From Lysobacter sp. A03 (GTDB taxonomy: Bacteria > Pseudomonadota > Gammaproteobacteria > Xanthomonadales > Xanthomonadaceae), in contig NZ_JXSS01000028.1 in assembly GCF_000855665.1 (NCBI RefSeq), forward strand, positions 1 to 57,268: a stretch of DNA of 57,268 nucleotides. Direction: 5' to 3'. The notes beneath the pieces were generated by a model, which was not told the DNA's origin, did no database searches, and saw only the letters and a list, made by a program, of their open reading frames with translations. The position numbers were made by a program, and so were the translations under genes. This document shows positions 1 through 9,840 of this stretch, in pieces. Each line of letters starts with the position of its first letter. The first letter of the stretch is position 1.

Positions 1-227
1 GCCCGTATTGTGTTGCGGCAGGCAACTTCCTCAAGAGCAAGGGCCTGCAGTGGCGTGAGATCCGCGTCGACCTGGACCCGGCCGAGCGCGAGAAAATGGT
101 CGCCCTGGCCAAGCGCACCAGCGTGCCGCAGATCTTCGTCGGCGACACCCACGTGGGCGGTTTTGACGACATGATGGCCATGCAGCGCGCCGGCAAGTTC
201 GAGCCGCTGCTGGAAGGCGCGCAGTGA
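1..227 (+). CDS. grxC: Glutaredoxin 3 (GrxC), C-terminal part only
   Basis: The 5' end lies outside the window; reading begins at base 3, inside what should be the CPYC redox motif (the visible part begins PYC). About 74 residues remain. The cis-proline motif SVPQIF and the following GG of the glutathione-binding loop (HVGG) are present, as in bacterial Grx3. The family reduces disulfides and glutathionylated proteins in the cytosol with glutathione. The stop codon overlaps the start of the next gene by 4 bases, so the two are probably translated together. The first cysteine of the active site cannot be seen. Confidence 0.85.
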   Translation, partial: PYCVAAGNFLKSKGLQWREIRVDLDPAEREKMVALAKRTSVPQIFVGDTHVGGFDDMMAMQRAGKFEPLLEGAQ

Positions 228-625
228 GCGAGTCCGGCGACCGGCATGGAAGCGGCGAGGCAGAGGGTTTCGCCGACTTCCGCCAGCGCATGAACGATCG
301 CATCCTGGCCGAGCCCAACCAGGTCGTACGGCGATTCTTCGCCCTCGATACGCAGACCTACAAGGCTGGCGCGCTCGACGTGAAGACCAAGGAGCTGCTC
401 GGCCTGGTCGCCTCGATGGTGCTGCGCTGCGATGACTGCATCAGCTATCACGTCGGCCAGTGCCACCAGGCCGGTGCCACGCGTGATGAGCTGTTCGAGA
501 CGTTCTCGGTCGGCCTGGTGGTCGGCGGGTCGATCGTGATCCCGCATCTGCGCCGGGCCGTGGACTTCCTCGACCGGTTGGAGCAGGGCGATGGCGCGGT
601 ACCCCCGGCCCACGACCACGGCTGA
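224..625 (+). CDS. Carboxymuconolactone decarboxylase / AhpD-like family protein
   Basis: 133 residues from a GTG start that overlaps the grxC stop by 4 bases (GTGA). The middle of the protein carries KELLGLVASMVLRCDDCISYH: a Glu, a CxxC pair and a following His, the catalytic arrangement of AhpD-like alkylhydroperoxidases. This suggests a thiol-based peroxidase or disulfide reductase, which fits coupling to a glutaredoxin, but the substrate cannot be told from sequence. An in-frame ATG at 290 would remove part of the N-terminus and is less likely given the overlap. A small hairpin lies downstream (about 650-667) without a T-run. Confidence 0.8.
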   Translation: MSESGDRHGSGEAEGFADFRQRMNDRILAEPNQVVRRFFALDTQTYKAGALDVKTKELLGLVASMVLRCDDCISYHVGQCHQAGATRDELFETFSVGLVVGGSIVIPHLRRAVDFLDRLEQGDGAVPPAHDHG

Positions 626-738
626 CTTTTCGTCCGCGCCGGTCTGCAGGCCGGACGGCGATCCGGCATAATCACGGGGCTAACCCTTCGGCGCCGCGCA
701 GCACGCAGCGCGCTCCCCCAGCTGGAAGAGAATCCCAC

Positions 739-1746
739 ATGACTCAGACGATTACGGTCATCCATGGCGACGGCATCGGCCCGGAAATCATGGACGCAAC
801 GCTCCACGTGCTCGATGCGATGAAGCTTGACCTGGAGTACGAATTTGCCGACGCCGGCATGGTCGCGATGGAAAAGACCGGCGAGCTGCTGCCGGCCGCG
901 ACCATGGATTCGATCCGCAAGAACCGGATCGCGTTGAAGAGCCCGCTGACGACGCCGGTCGGCGGTGGCTTCTCCTCGATCAACGTCGAGCTGCGCAAGC
1001 GCTTCGACCTTTACGCCAACGTGCGTCCGGCCAAGTCCTTCCCCAACACGCTCACGCGATTCCCGGCCGACGTGGACGTGATCACTGTGCGCGAGAACAC
1101 CGAAGGCGCCTACAGCGCCGAAGGCCAGGAAACCGCCGCCGACGGCCAGAGCGCGATCTCCATCACCCGTACCACTCGCAAGGGTTCGGAGCGCATCGTC
1201 CGCTACGCCTTCGACCTGGCGCGAGCGGCCGGGCGCAAGAAGGTCACGGTGGTCCACAAGGCGAATATCCTCAAGTCCACCTCGGGCCTGTTCCTGAAGA
1301 CCGCGCGTGAAGTTGCCGCGCAGTACCCGGACATCGAGTGCGAGGAGATGATCGTCGACAACGCCTGCATGCAGCTGGTGATGCGCCCGGAGCAGTTCGA
1401 CGTGCTGGTAACCACCAACCTGTTCGGCGACATCATCTCTGATCTGTGTGCGGGCCTGATCGGTGGTCTGGGCCTGATCCCGGGTGCCAATATCGGCGCC
1501 GATGCGGCGATCTTCGAAGCCGTCCACGGAACCGCTCCGGACATTGCCGGCCAAGGCAAGGCCAACCCGTGCGCGCTGCTGCTGGGCGCGGCGCAGATGC
1601 TCGACCATCTCGGCAAGCCCGGCGATGCGACCCGCCTGCGCGAGGCGATCGTGGCCACGCTGGAAGCCAAGGACAGCCTCACCGGCGACCTCGGTGGCAG
1701 CGGTACCACCATGGGCTTTGCCAAGGCGATCGCCAGCCGGGTCTGA
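739..1746 (+). CDS. icd: NAD-dependent isocitrate dehydrogenase (LeuB/IDH family)
   Basis: 335 residues, the short monomer of the isocitrate/isopropylmalate/homoisocitrate dehydrogenase family. Visible features are the N-terminal GDGIGPE motif, a substrate loop with ENTEGAYS, the region VDNACMQLV, the metal-binding segment LFGDIISD, and the C-terminal EAVHGTAPDIAGQGKANP cofactor region. The family oxidises a 2R,3S hydroxyacid; isocitrate is the expected substrate because xanthomonads use an NAD-linked enzyme of this type in the TCA cycle. LeuB or homoisocitrate dehydrogenase is the main alternative. The ATG has a GGAAGAG-like ribosome site at about 723. A strong terminator follows. Confidence 0.85.
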   Translation: MTQTITVIHGDGIGPEIMDATLHVLDAMKLDLEYEFADAGMVAMEKTGELLPAATMDSIRKNRIALKSPLTTPVGGGFSSINVELRKRFDLYANVRPAKSFPNTLTRFPADVDVITVRENTEGAYSAEGQETAADGQSAISITRTTRKGSERIVRYAFDLARAAGRKKVTVVHKANILKSTSGLFLKTAREVAAQYPDIECEEMIVDNACMQLVMRPEQFDVLVTTNLFGDIISDLCAGLIGGLGLIPGANIGADAAIFEAVHGTAPDIAGQGKANPCALLLGAAQMLDHLGKPGDATRLREAIVATLEAKDSLTGDLGGSGTTMGFAKAIASRV

Positions 1747-1788
1747 GCCGCCGAACTGTTTACGTCCGCTGATTGCATTTCGGACCCG

Positions 1789-1818
1789 ACGGAGCGCCAA
1801 TGGCGCTCCGTTTTTTTT
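1789..1818 (+). terminator. Rho-independent terminator after icd
   Basis: A perfect inverted repeat (ACGGAGCGCCA / TGGCGCTCCGT) is followed by eight T residues. It sits 43 bases after the icd stop and ends that transcript. Confidence 0.9.
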
Positions 1819-1834
1819 GGCCACGTCGGCGCAA

Positions 1835-1861
1835 CAAAAAAGGGCGCCGAAGCGCCCTTTG
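1835..1861 (-). terminator. Rho-independent terminator of the BI-1 family gene
   Basis: The inverted repeat AAAGGGCGC-CGAA-GCGCCCTTT reads on the minus strand into a run of T residues (an A-run on the plus strand at 1836-1841). It lies 24 bases past the stop of the convergent membrane-protein gene. Confidence 0.85.
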
Positions 1862-1884
1862 GTCAGTGCTGCCAGCGATAAGCC

Positions 1885-2640
1885 TCAGCGCGACTGCAGC
1901 TTCGACAGCAGGCGCAGGAACTCGATGTACAGCCACACCAGGGTGACCATCAGCCCGAACGCGCCGTACCACTCCATGTGCTTGGGCGCGCCTTTGGCCA
2001 CCGCGTTCTCGATGAAGTCGAAGTCCAGCACCAGGTTGAGGGAGGCCACCACGACCACCACCAGACTGAAGCCGATACCGACCATGCCCGACTCGTGGAT
2101 CATCGGGATGTTCACGCCAAAGAACCCCATCACGATGCTGGCCAGGTAGACCAGGAAGATGCCACCGGTCGCGGCCACGACGCCGAGTTTGAACTTCTCG
2201 GTCACCTTGATCATCCCGCTTCGGTACGCAAACAGCATTGCGAACAGCGTGGCAAAGGTGAGCAACACCGCCTGCATCACGATGCCGTCGTACATGTGGT
2301 TGAACATTGCCGAGATCGCGCCAAGGAAGAAGCCTTCCACCAGCGCGTACAGCGGAGCGGTGACCGGCGCCCATTCCTTCTTGAAGATGGTGGCAAACGC
2401 CAGTACCAGGCCGCCGATCAGCCCGCCCCACATGTAGGGCGCGGCGCCGACGATGCCAGCCGGGGTGGAGACCTGGCTCCACGCGAACGCGGCGGTGAGC
2501 ACGCATAGCAACAACAGCATGCCGGTCTTGTTGACCGTGCCGTTGAGGGTCATCACGTCATTGCCGCCGCGCACGACGGTGCCGCTGTTGATGTCCAGGA
2601 AGCTGGACTCCTTCAACGCCGGATTGCTGCTGCGAATCAT
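1885..2640 (-). CDS. Bax inhibitor-1 / YccA family membrane protein
   Basis: 251 residues with about seven hydrophobic segments, the first at residues 38-55 (GMLLLLCVLTAAFAW) and the last just before the C-terminus. The N-terminus has the MIRSSNPAL form common in bacterial BI-1 (YbhL/YccA) proteins, and the conserved aspartates of the last helices are present (LDFDFIE). This inner-membrane family includes pH-sensitive calcium-leak channels and FtsH-associated modulators; the role here is unknown. The start at 2640 is preceded by an AGGGGG ribosome site; the longer reading frame upstream runs through tRNA genes and is not real. The gene faces icd tail to tail. Confidence 0.85.
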   Translation of the reverse strand: MIRSSNPALKESSFLDINSGTVVRGGNDVMTLNGTVNKTGMLLLLCVLTAAFAWSQVSTPAGIVGAAPYMWGGLIGGLVLAFATIFKKEWAPVTAPLYALVEGFFLGAISAMFNHMYDGIVMQAVLLTFATLFAMLFAYRSGMIKVTEKFKLGVVAATGGIFLVYLASIVMGFFGVNIPMIHESGMVGIGFSLVVVVVASLNLVLDFDFIENAVAKGAPKHMEWYGAFGLMVTLVWLYIEFLRLLSKLQSR

Positions 2641-2784
2641 GCAAGCCCCCTGGGAAAGAATTGGATGTCTGCCGCCAAGGATACACCGCAGCTCAAGGTC
2701 CGCTGCTGAACCGTTGACAGCACCGGTGCGCGGCGCCAGAATGGTCGGCCTTTCGGGGCATTGGCGTGCAACGAAGGCCCGGAT

Positions 2785-2861
<77 letters not shown>

Positions 2862-2894
2862 TCAAGTTCCACGGCGTCGGTATGATTTCCACAG

Positions 2895-2971
2895 GCGCCC
2901 GTAGCTCAACCGGATAGAGCACTAGCCTTCTAAGCCAGTGGTTGCAGGTTCGAGTCCTGCCGGGCGCGCCA
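2895..2971 (+). tRNA. tRNA-Arg (anticodon TCT)
   Basis: 77 bases including CCA. The acceptor GCGCCCG pairs with CGGGCGC, and the loop CTTCTAA carries TCT. The anticodon stem CTAGC/GCCAG has an A-C mismatch at its middle pair. A TATGAT hexamer lies 8 bases upstream (2881-2886). Confidence 0.95.
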
Positions 2972-3017
2972 GTCACCCGAATGTTTTGGATATGATCGTG
3001 TTGTGGTTTTGCCTGTG

Positions 3018-3094
3018 GTGGATGTAGCTCAGCTGGTTAGAGCATCGGATTGTGATTCCGAGGGTCGCGGGTTCGAGTCCCGTCTTCCACCCCA
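3018..3094 (+). tRNA. tRNA-His (anticodon GTG)
   Basis: The acceptor GTGGATG pairs with CTTCCAC, with the T-T mismatch usual in gammaproteobacterial tRNA-His. A preceding G (3017) can serve as the histidine-specific G-1 opposite C73. The loop TTGTGAT carries GTG, and CCA is encoded. Confidence 0.95.
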
Positions 3095-3133
3095 ATTTTT
3101 TCTGGGATTGTGCTGTACAATTCCGCGTGTTCC

Positions 3134-3209
3134 GGGCCGTTAGCTCAGTTGGTAGAGCAGTTGACTCTTAATCAATAGGTCGATGGTTCGAATCCATCAC
3201 GGCCCACCA
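3134..3209 (+). tRNA. tRNA-Lys (anticodon CTT)
   Basis: 76 bases including CCA. The acceptor GGGCCGT pairs with ACGGCCC. The loop CTCTTAA carries CTT, the minor lysine isoacceptor that reads AAG. Confidence 0.95.
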
Positions 3210-3218
3210 GATAGAACG

Positions 3219-3250
3219 GGTGCCAGGGATCAGTCCCCGGCGCCTTTTTT
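3219..3250 (+). terminator. Terminator after the Pro-Arg-His-Lys tRNA cluster
   Basis: A hairpin formed by GGTGCCAGGG and CCCCGGCGCC (one G-T pair, one mismatch) with loop ATCAGT is followed by TTTTTT. It separates the four upstream tRNAs from tRNA-Leu, which therefore probably has its own promoter. Confidence 0.8.
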
Positions 3251-3308
3251 ATTGCCTGGTACCCGCGTTCGCTCCTACCCTGCGATCGCCGTGCCCATGT
3301 CACAGCAA

Positions 3309-3393
<85 letters not shown>

Positions 3394-3571
3394 TCCTGGC
3401 CCCGAGCGCGGCCGGGGGAGCTTCGGGCGTGCCGGGAAAAGACTGGCAGCCGGAGTCGTAATCCGCCAGACTATCGCGTTCACCCGCGCCGGGCCCGGGC
3501 TCGCCGTGGTCTGCCTGGCCCAACATCAAATCAACGTGCCGTCGGTGTTCGCCGCGGTTGCAGGAGTGGAT

Positions 3572-4870
3572 ATGCAAGTTTCGGTCGAATCGCTCGGTGC
3601 CCTTGAACGCCGCATGACCTTCAACCTCCCGTCGGACCGCTACCAGAGTGAAGTCGGCGGCCGTCTGCGCGAGATCTCGCGCACGGCGCGGATCAAGGGT
3701 TTCCGTCCCGGACGCATCCCGCCCAAGGTCATCGAGCAGCGCTTCGGCCAGCAGGTCCGCGCCGAAGTGCTCGACGCACTCGTGCGCGACAGCTTCGGCA
3801 ACGCGGTACGCGAGCAATCGCTGAAGATCGCCGGCAGCCCGGCGATCGAGCCGGCCAGCGACAACGCCGACGAGCTGGCCTACGTGGCGACCTTCGAGGT
3901 CGTGCCGGATTTCGGCGACATCGATGTGTCCGGCCTGAAGATCGTCCGCAACACTTCCGAAGTGAAGGACGCGGACATCGACACCATGGTCGAGAACCTG
4001 CGGCTGCAGCGCCGCAGCTGGAACGAAGTCGACCGCGGCGCCCAGGACGGTGACGCGGTCGAGCTGGAGACCTTCTCCACGGTAGACGGTGAGCGGATGC
4101 CGGCCGAGGGCGCCGAGCGCGGCACCACGGTGATCGGCTCGGGCGGCATGCTGCCGGCGATCGAGGCCGAGCTGAAGGGCATGAAGGCCGGCGATGAGAA
4201 GGAAGTCGATGTCCAGTTCCCGGCCGATTGGCGCGTGCCCGCGCTGGCTGGCAAGACGGTCGTGGTGAACCTGAAGGTCGGCAAGGTGTCCGAAGCACAC
4301 CTGCCCGAGGTCGATGCCGAGTTCATCAAGAGCTTTGGCATCCGCAGCGGCGATGCCGAGCAATTCCGCTCCGACATCCGCAGCAATCTGGAGCGCGAGC
4401 TGAAGGGCGCCTTGATGAGCCGCCTGCGCCGCGAGGTCAGCGAGCAGTTGGTGGCAGCCTACGCCGAGGTGGAAATGCCGCCGAAGCTGGTTGAGAACGA
4501 GGCGCGTGACATGGCCGCGCAGGCCGTCGAGCAGGCCCGTCGCCAGGGTCGCAACGCCGAGCTTTCCGCCGACGCGCATGTGCAGTTCATGGACAGCGCC
4601 CGCAAGCGCGTGCTGGTCGGCCTGCTGGTGGGTGAAGTGGCTCGCAGCAACGATCTCAAGCTCGATCCCAAGCGGGTCAACGAGACCCTCAACCTGATTG
4701 CGTCCACCTACGAGGAGCCTGAGCAGGTCATCGAGCTCTACCGCAATGACCAGGACCTGATGCGCGGGCTGCAGGGGCGTGTCATGGAAGAGCAGGTGAT
4801 CGACTGGATCGCCGAACGCGCCGAGCACACCGAGCAGCCGCTCGAGTTCGCCGACGCCATCCGCCAGTAG
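3572..4870 (+). CDS. tig: Trigger factor, ribosome-associated chaperone and prolyl isomerase
   Basis: 432 residues, the normal length. Order of domains: ribosome-binding N-terminal domain (residues 1 to about 115) with the signature [17 protein letters not shown] (E. coli: GFRKGKVP), an FKBP-type isomerase insertion (about 150-240), and the helical C-terminal arms. It meets nascent chains at the exit tunnel. The ATG at 3572 has an AGGAG site 5 bases upstream; an earlier in-frame start at 3506 adds an unrelated leader and is rejected. It precedes clpP and clpX, the order found in E. coli. Confidence 0.97.
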   Translation: MQVSVESLGALERRMTFNLPSDRYQSEVGGRLREISRTARIKGFRPGRIPPKVIEQRFGQQVRAEVLDALVRDSFGNAVREQSLKIAGSPAIEPASDNADELAYVATFEVVPDFGDIDVSGLKIVRNTSEVKDADIDTMVENLRLQRRSWNEVDRGAQDGDAVELETFSTVDGERMPAEGAERGTTVIGSGGMLPAIEAELKGMKAGDEKEVDVQFPADWRVPALAGKTVVVNLKVGKVSEAHLPEVDAEFIKSFGIRSGDAEQFRSDIRSNLERELKGALMSRLRREVSEQLVAAYAEVEMPPKLVENEARDMAAQAVEQARRQGRNAELSADAHVQFMDSARKRVLVGLLVGEVARSNDLKLDPKRVNETLNLIASTYEEPEQVIELYRNDQDLMRGLQGRVMEEQVIDWIAERAEHTEQPLEFADAIRQ

Positions 4871-4915
4871 TCGATCCGGCTTGCCGGTTCCCGCCTCACG
4901 CGGGCGCCGGCGGCC

Positions 4916-4944
4916 CTTGCGTCGTGGCCCGGTCGACCCCACGT
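4916..4944 (+). promoter_or_regulatory. Candidate heat-shock (sigma-32) promoter of clpP
   Basis: CTTGCGT at 4916-4922, a 14-base spacer, and CCCCACGT at 4937-4944. The -10 differs from the CCCCATNT consensus at one base; only the CTTG core of the -35 matches well. It sits 43 bases before the clpP start. The spacing is the same as in the stronger element before lon. Confidence 0.4.
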
Positions 4945-4987
4945 TGATTGGGTCAGCCCATGCAATGCCAGCCAAGGTGCCGTTTTG

Positions 4988-5614
4988 ATGGATAAGCAAA
5001 CAAAAGCCCTGAACCTCGTGCCGATGGTGGTCGAACAGACCAGCCGTGGTGAGCGCGCGTACGACATCTACTCGCGCCTGCTCAAGGAGCGGGTGATTTT
5101 CCTGGTCGGTCCCATCGACGATCACGTGGCCAACGTCATCGTGGCCCAGATGCTGTTCCTCGAGGCGGAAAATCCCGAGAAGGACATCAGCCTCTATATC
5201 AACTCGCCCGGTGGCGTGGTCACCGCTGGCATGGCGATCTACGACACCATGCAGTACATCCGGCCCGACGTGAGCACGATCTGCGTCGGCCAGGCGGCGT
5301 CCATGGGCGCCCTGCTGCTGGCCTCGGGCGCTAAGGGCAAGCGTTACGCGCTGCCCAATTCGCGGGTGATGATCCATCAGCCGCTCGGCGGCTTCCAGGG
5401 CCAAGCGACCGACATCGAGATCCATGCCCGCGAGATCCTCGCATTGAAGCAGCGCCTCAACGAGGTGCTCTCGCACCACACCGGCCAGCCGCTGGAGACG
5501 ATCGCGCGCGATACCGACCGCGACAACTTCAAGGGTGCCGAGGCGGCGCGCGACTACGGGCTGGTCGACGAGGTGCTTGAGCGCCGGCCCGAAGAGTCGA
5601 TCCAGGCGAGCTGA
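4988..5614 (+). CDS. clpP: ATP-dependent Clp protease proteolytic subunit
   Basis: 208 residues. The catalytic triad is visible as Ser105 (QAASMGA), His130 (MIHQPLGG) and Asp179 (DRDN), each six residues earlier than in the E. coli precursor. The SPGG oxyanion motif is at residues 73-76. The protein forms the tetradecameric chamber that works with ClpX, encoded next. I chose ATG 4988 over the adjacent in-frame TTG at 4985; an AAGG lies 10 bases upstream. A candidate heat-shock promoter precedes the gene. Confidence 0.97.
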   Translation: MDKQTKALNLVPMVVEQTSRGERAYDIYSRLLKERVIFLVGPIDDHVANVIVAQMLFLEAENPEKDISLYINSPGGVVTAGMAIYDTMQYIRPDVSTICVGQAASMGALLLASGAKGKRYALPNSRVMIHQPLGGFQGQATDIEIHAREILALKQRLNEVLSHHTGQPLETIARDTDRDNFKGAEAARDYGLVDEVLERRPEESIQAS

Positions 5615-5802
5615 CCCCGGCACCGCAGTGGATACCTAGCGATTTCGCGCAAGCTGCTGATTTCAAACGGTATTAGGCGGCGGGCCGGTGACTTTCCGGG
5701 CCCGCCCGCTGTGCTACCCTCAAACCAAACCACGCAGGAACCCATTGCCCCGGACACGCGTCCCCGGGGCTGTGTTTCAGCCAAGACGATCCAGGCAAGC
5801 GC

Positions 5803-7095
5803 ATGACCGATGACCGACAGGGCCGCACCAGCGGCGACAGCAACAAGATCCTCTACTGCTCCTTCTGCGGAAAGAGCCAGCACGAGGTGCGCAAGCTGAT
5901 TGCCGGTCCGAGCGTATTCATCTGTGATGAGTGCGTGGAGCTGTGCAACGACATCATCCGCGAGGAGCTGGAGGAGAAGGCACAGTCCGCCCGCAGCCAC
6001 CTGCCCAAGCCGCGCGAGATCCTCGCCGTGCTCGACGAGTACGTGATCGGCCAAGCGCGCGCAAAGAAGACGCTCGCCGTGGCGGTCTACAACCACTACA
6101 AGCGCATCGAGAGCCGCCAGAAGAGCGACGACATCGAGCTGGCCAAGTCCAACATCCTGATGGTCGGACCGACCGGCTCGGGCAAGACGCTGCTGGCCGA
6201 GACGCTGGCGCGGATGCTCAATGTGCCATTCACCATGGCCGATGCGACCACGCTGACCGAGGCCGGATATGTCGGCGAGGACGTGGAAAACATCATCCAG
6301 AAGTTGCTGCAGAAGTGCGACTACGACGTCGAGAAGGCGCAGCAGGGGATTGTCTACATCGATGAGATCGACAAGATCTCGCGCAAGTCCGACAACCCGT
6401 CCATCACCCGCGATGTCTCCGGTGAGGGCGTGCAGCAGGCCCTGCTGAAGCTGATCGAGGGCACCGTTGCCAGCGTGCCGCCGCAAGGTGGTCGCAAGCA
6501 CCCGCAGCAGGAGTTCCTGCAGGTCGATACGCGCAATATCCTGTTCATCGTCGGTGGCGCATTCGCCGGCCTGGACAAGATCATCCAGCAGCGCAGCACC
6601 GAAGCCGGTGGCATTGGTTTCGGCGCCAAGGTAAAGAGCAGCGACCGCAAGGTCGACATCGGTACGGTCTTGGCCGAGGTCGAGCCGGAGGATCTGGTCA
6701 AGTTCGGCCTGATCCCCGAGTTCGTCGGCCGACTGCCGGTGGTTGCCACGCTGGAGGAATTGGACGAGGCGGCGCTGGTAACCATCCTCACCGAGCCCAA
6801 GAACGCGATCACCAAGCAGTTCCGCAAGCTGTTCGAGATGGAGGACGTCGAGCTGGAGTTCCGCCCCGACGCGCTGGTCGCCATCGCCAAGAAGGCGCTC
6901 AAGCGCAAGACCGGCGCGCGTGGCCTGCGCACCATTGTCGAGTCGGTGCTGCTGGACACCATGTACGAGCTGCCATCGCTGGAAAATGTCAGCAAGGTGG
7001 TCGTGGACGAGTCGGTTATCGAGCACAAGACCGAGCCCTACCTGATCTACGAGGCACCGGCGGCAGCGCCGCAGAAGGCGGCGTCGGGGGACTGA
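5803..7095 (+). CDS. clpX: ATP-dependent Clp protease ATP-binding subunit ClpX
   Basis: 430 residues. An N-terminal zinc-binding domain has cysteines 19, 22, 41 and 44. The AAA+ domain shows Walker A GPTGSGKT (122-129), the GYVGED pore-1 motif (residue 155 on) and Walker B VYIDEID (184-190). The Clp-loop IGF tripeptide that docks onto ClpP is seen in GGIGFGAK. ClpX unfolds tagged substrates and feeds them to ClpP. It lies 188 bases after clpP; that gap has a GC-rich hairpin near 5682-5710 without a T-run, so clpX may be read through from clpP or have its own promoter. Confidence 0.97.
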   Translation: MTDDRQGRTSGDSNKILYCSFCGKSQHEVRKLIAGPSVFICDECVELCNDIIREELEEKAQSARSHLPKPREILAVLDEYVIGQARAKKTLAVAVYNHYKRIESRQKSDDIELAKSNILMVGPTGSGKTLLAETLARMLNVPFTMADATTLTEAGYVGEDVENIIQKLLQKCDYDVEKAQQGIVYIDEIDKISRKSDNPSITRDVSGEGVQQALLKLIEGTVASVPPQGGRKHPQQEFLQVDTRNILFIVGGAFAGLDKIIQQRSTEAGGIGFGAKVKSSDRKVDIGTVLAEVEPEDLVKFGLIPEFVGRLPVVATLEELDEAALVTILTEPKNAITKQFRKLFEMEDVELEFRPDALVAIAKKALKRKTGARGLRTIVESVLLDTMYELPSLENVSKVVVDESVIEHKTEPYLIYEAPAAAPQKAASGD

Positions 7096-7133
7096 GTCAA
7101 GGGGTAGCGGGTTGCGACCGTTTGAGCGACACG

Positions 7134-7170
7134 ATCAGCCACTTGCAAGCGCAAGTGGCTGATTTCGTTT
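7134..7170 (+). terminator. Terminator after clpX
   Basis: A perfect 13-base-pair stem (ATCAGCCACTTGC / GCAAGTGGCTGAT) with loop AAGC is followed by the T-rich TTCGTTT. The T-tract is modest but the stem is very stable. Confidence 0.75.
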
Positions 7171-7209
7171 CAGCCCGCGACTTTCAGCGTGCGCGAGATG
7201 AACGACGCG

Positions 7210-7238
7210 CTTGCAACCCCTCACCGCGGCCCCCATAA
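7210..7238 (+). promoter_or_regulatory. Heat-shock (sigma-32) promoter of lon
   Basis: CTTGCAA at 7210-7216 (6 of 7 matches to CTTGAAA), a 14-base spacer, then CCCCATAA at 7231-7238 (7 of 8 to CCCCATNT). It lies 87 bases before the lon start, downstream of the clpX terminator, so lon can be induced apart from clpPX. Confidence 0.65.
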
Positions 7239-7325
7239 ATCAGGGCATGGCCGGCGTTCCCGGCACCTTCCTTTTCTCACGGCCCCGCCTTGTGCGGGCG
7301 ACCGCATGAACGACCGGAGTTCCAA

Positions 7326-9770
7326 ATGACCAAATCCACAGAGCGCGTGACGACCGGCGAGGGGCCACTGGATCTGCCCGTGTTGCCGCTGCGCGATGTC
7401 GTCGTGTTCCCGCACATGGTGATCCCGCTGTTTGTCGGCCGCGACAAATCCATCCGTGCGCTCGAGGCGGCGATGGAAGGCGACAAGCAGATCCTGCTGG
7501 TCGCCCAGAAAGCCGCCGAGACCGACGATCCCGGCGCCGATGACCTGTTCGAGGTCGGCACGCTCTCGCACGTCCTGCAATTGCTGAAGCTGCCCGACGG
7601 CACCATCAAGGTGCTGGTGGAAGGCGTATCGCGCGCCAGGGTCGACCAGGTGGCCGAGACCGATGGCGCCCTGCGCGGACGGGCGCAGGAGATCCCGGCC
7701 GAAGTCGATCGCGAGGAGCGCGAGATCGAGGCGGTCATGCGTTCGCTGATGACCCTGTTCGAGCAGTACATCAAGACCAACCGCAAGCTGCCGCCGGAGC
7801 TGATGCAGACGCTGTCGGGCATCGATGAGCCCGGTCGCCTGGCCGATACGGTGGCGGCGCACCTGGGCGTGCGCATCTCCGACAAGCAGCGCCTGCTGGA
7901 GACCCACGGCATCGGCGCGCGTCTGGAGCAGCTGATTGGCCTGGTGGACGGCGAGATCGACGTCCAGCAGCTCGAGAAGCGCATCCGCGGCCGGGTCAAG
8001 GGCCAGATGGAGAAGAGCCAGCGCGAGTACTACCTCAATGAGCAGATGAAGGCGATCCAGAAGGAGCTGGGTGAAATCGATGACATGCCCAATGACATCG
8101 AGGAGCTGACCCGCAAGATCGCCGAGGCCGGCATGCCCAAGCCGGTGGAGGCCAAGGCCAAGAGCGAGCTGAACAAGCTCAAGCAGATGTCGCCGATGTC
8201 GGCCGAGGCCGCGGTGGTGCGCAACTACCTGGACTGGCTGCTGGGCGTGCCGTGGAAGAAGCGCAGCAAGGTGCGCAAGGACCTGAAAGCGGCCCAGGAC
8301 GTGCTCGACGCGGACCACTACGGGCTGGAGAAGGTCAAGGAGCGCATCCTCGAGTACCTCGCCGTGCAGACCCGCGTGAAGCAGATGAAGGGTGCGATCC
8401 TGTGCCTGGTCGGCCCGCCTGGCGTGGGCAAGACCTCGCTGGGGCAGTCGATCGCCAAGGCGACCAACCGCAAGTTCGTGCGCATGTCGCTGGGCGGCGT
8501 GCGCGACGAGGCGGAGATCCGTGGCCACCGCCGCACCTACGTGGGCTCCATGCCGGGTCGGGTGGTGCAGAACCTGACCAAGGCCGGCACCCGCAATCCG
8601 CTGTTCATGCTGGACGAGATCGACAAGATGTCGATGGATTTCCGCGGTGATCCATCGTCCGCGCTGCTGGAGGTGCTGGACCCGGAGCAGAACAACGCGT
8701 TCAACGACCATTACCTGGAGGTCGATCTGGACCTGAGTGAAGTGATGTTCGTCGCCACCGCCAACTCGCTCAACATCCCCGGCCCGCTTCTGGACCGGAT
8801 GGAAGTGATCCGGATCCCGGGCTACACCGAGGACGAGAAGGTCAACATCGCGATGCGCTACCTGTTGCCAAAGCAGCTCAAGGCCAACGGGCTCAAGCCC
8901 GAGGAACTGAAGATTGCGGAAGCGGCGGTGCACGACATCGTGCGCTATTACACCCGCGAGGCGGGCGTGCGGAACCTGGAGCGCGAAATCGCGAAGATCT
9001 GCCGCAAGGTGGTCAAGGAAATCGCGCTCGCCGGGCCCAAGCCGAAGGCGCGCAAGACCCCGCTGGCAGTCAACAGCAAGAACCTGGACAAGTACCTGGG
9101 CGTGCGCCGCTTCGACTTCGGTCGTGCCGAGGAGCAGAACGAGATCGGCCTGGTCACTGGCTTGGCCTGGACGGAAGTGGGCGGCGAACTGCTGCAGGTC
9201 GAGTCGACCCTGGTGCCTGGCAAGGGCCAGTTGCTGCTGACCGGTCAGTTGGGCGACGTGATGAAGGAATCCGCCTCCGCGGCCCTGTCGGTGGTGCGAG
9301 CGCGTACTGAACAGCTGGGTATCGATCTTGGCTTCCTGGAAAAGCACGATGTCCACGTCCACGTTCCCGAGGGCGCCACGCCCAAGGACGGACCCAGTGC
9401 CGGCATCGCGATGGTGACCGCGCTGGTGTCCACCTTGACCAAGAACCCGGTCCGCGCCGAGGTCGCCATGACCGGGGAGATCACCCTGCGCGGGCGCGTG
9501 CTTCCCATCGGTGGCTTGAAGGAAAAGCTGCTGGCGGCCCTGCGCGGCGGCATCACCACGGTGGTCATCCCGGAGGAAAACAAGAAGGATCTGGTCGATC
9601 TGCCCAAGGCGGTCACGGATGGCTTGAAAATCGTGCCCGCGCGCTGGATCGACGAGGTGCTCGATATCGCCCTGGAACGCCCGCTGACGCCGCTCGCGCC
9701 CGCCGGGCAGGCCGACCTGCCGGCGCCGCGCAAGGGCGAGCGCAGCGCGCGTGCCGGGGTCAAGCACTGA
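7326..9770 (+). CDS. lon: ATP-dependent endopeptidase Lon
   Basis: 814 residues: an N-terminal LAN substrate-binding domain beginning [15 protein letters not shown], a long helical linker, an AAA+ domain with Walker A GPPGVGKT (from residue 363), and a protease domain with the catalytic serine at 691 (KDGPSAG) and the dyad lysine in GGLKEK (732/734). Lon degrades misfolded and regulatory proteins. The ATG at 7326 follows a GGAG ribosome site; an upstream in-frame ATG at 7290 lacks one. The heat-shock promoter lies just upstream. The order clpX-lon-hupB is the same as in E. coli. Confidence 0.97.
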   Translation: MTKSTERVTTGEGPLDLPVLPLRDVVVFPHMVIPLFVGRDKSIRALEAAMEGDKQILLVAQKAAETDDPGADDLFEVGTLSHVLQLLKLPDGTIKVLVEGVSRARVDQVAETDGALRGRAQEIPAEVDREEREIEAVMRSLMTLFEQYIKTNRKLPPELMQTLSGIDEPGRLADTVAAHLGVRISDKQRLLETHGIGARLEQLIGLVDGEIDVQQLEKRIRGRVKGQMEKSQREYYLNEQMKAIQKELGEIDDMPNDIEELTRKIAEAGMPKPVEAKAKSELNKLKQMSPMSAEAAVVRNYLDWLLGVPWKKRSKVRKDLKAAQDVLDADHYGLEKVKERILEYLAVQTRVKQMKGAILCLVGPPGVGKTSLGQSIAKATNRKFVRMSLGGVRDEAEIRGHRRTYVGSMPGRVVQNLTKAGTRNPLFMLDEIDKMSMDFRGDPSSALLEVLDPEQNNAFNDHYLEVDLDLSEVMFVATANSLNIPGPLLDRMEVIRIPGYTEDEKVNIAMRYLLPKQLKANGLKPEELKIAEAAVHDIVRYYTREAGVRNLEREIAKICRKVVKEIALAGPKPKARKTPLAVNSKNLDKYLGVRRFDFGRAEEQNEIGLVTGLAWTEVGGELLQVESTLVPGKGQLLLTGQLGDVMKESASAALSVVRARTEQLGIDLGFLEKHDVHVHVPEGATPKDGPSAGIAMVTALVSTLTKNPVRAEVAMTGEITLRGRVLPIGGLKEKLLAALRGGITTVVIPEENKKDLVDLPKAVTDGLKIVPARWIDEVLDIALERPLTPLAPAGQADLPAPRKGERSARAGVKH

Positions 9771-9794
9771 TCGCGGCAAGAGCAGCCGAAAACC

Positions 9795-9840
9795 GCAAGA
9801 TAAGGCTGAAACCCGCGTCGTTGCTGGGTTTCAGTCTTGC
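9795..9840 (+). terminator. Bulged hairpin after lon, possible terminator
   Basis: GCAAGA and CTGAAACCC pair with GGGTTTCAG and TCTTGC, leaving a 5-base bulge (TAAGG) and an 11-base loop. The 15-pair stem is strong but no T-run follows, so it may be a processing or attenuation structure rather than a classical terminator. Confidence 0.5.

Noticed and set aside
448-1824. Long minus-strand reading frame (458 codons) opposite isocitrate dehydrogenase
   Set aside because: It is the antisense shadow of icd in a high-GC genome. The translation shows no known motif.
5682-5710. GC-rich hairpin between clpP and clpX as a terminator
   Set aside because: The stem is good but no T-run follows, so termination is not supported.
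7221-9779. 852-codon minus-strand reading frame opposite lon
   Set aside because: A mirror of the lon coding sequence with His/Gln/Leu-rich, low-information translation. Length alone is not evidence at this GC content.
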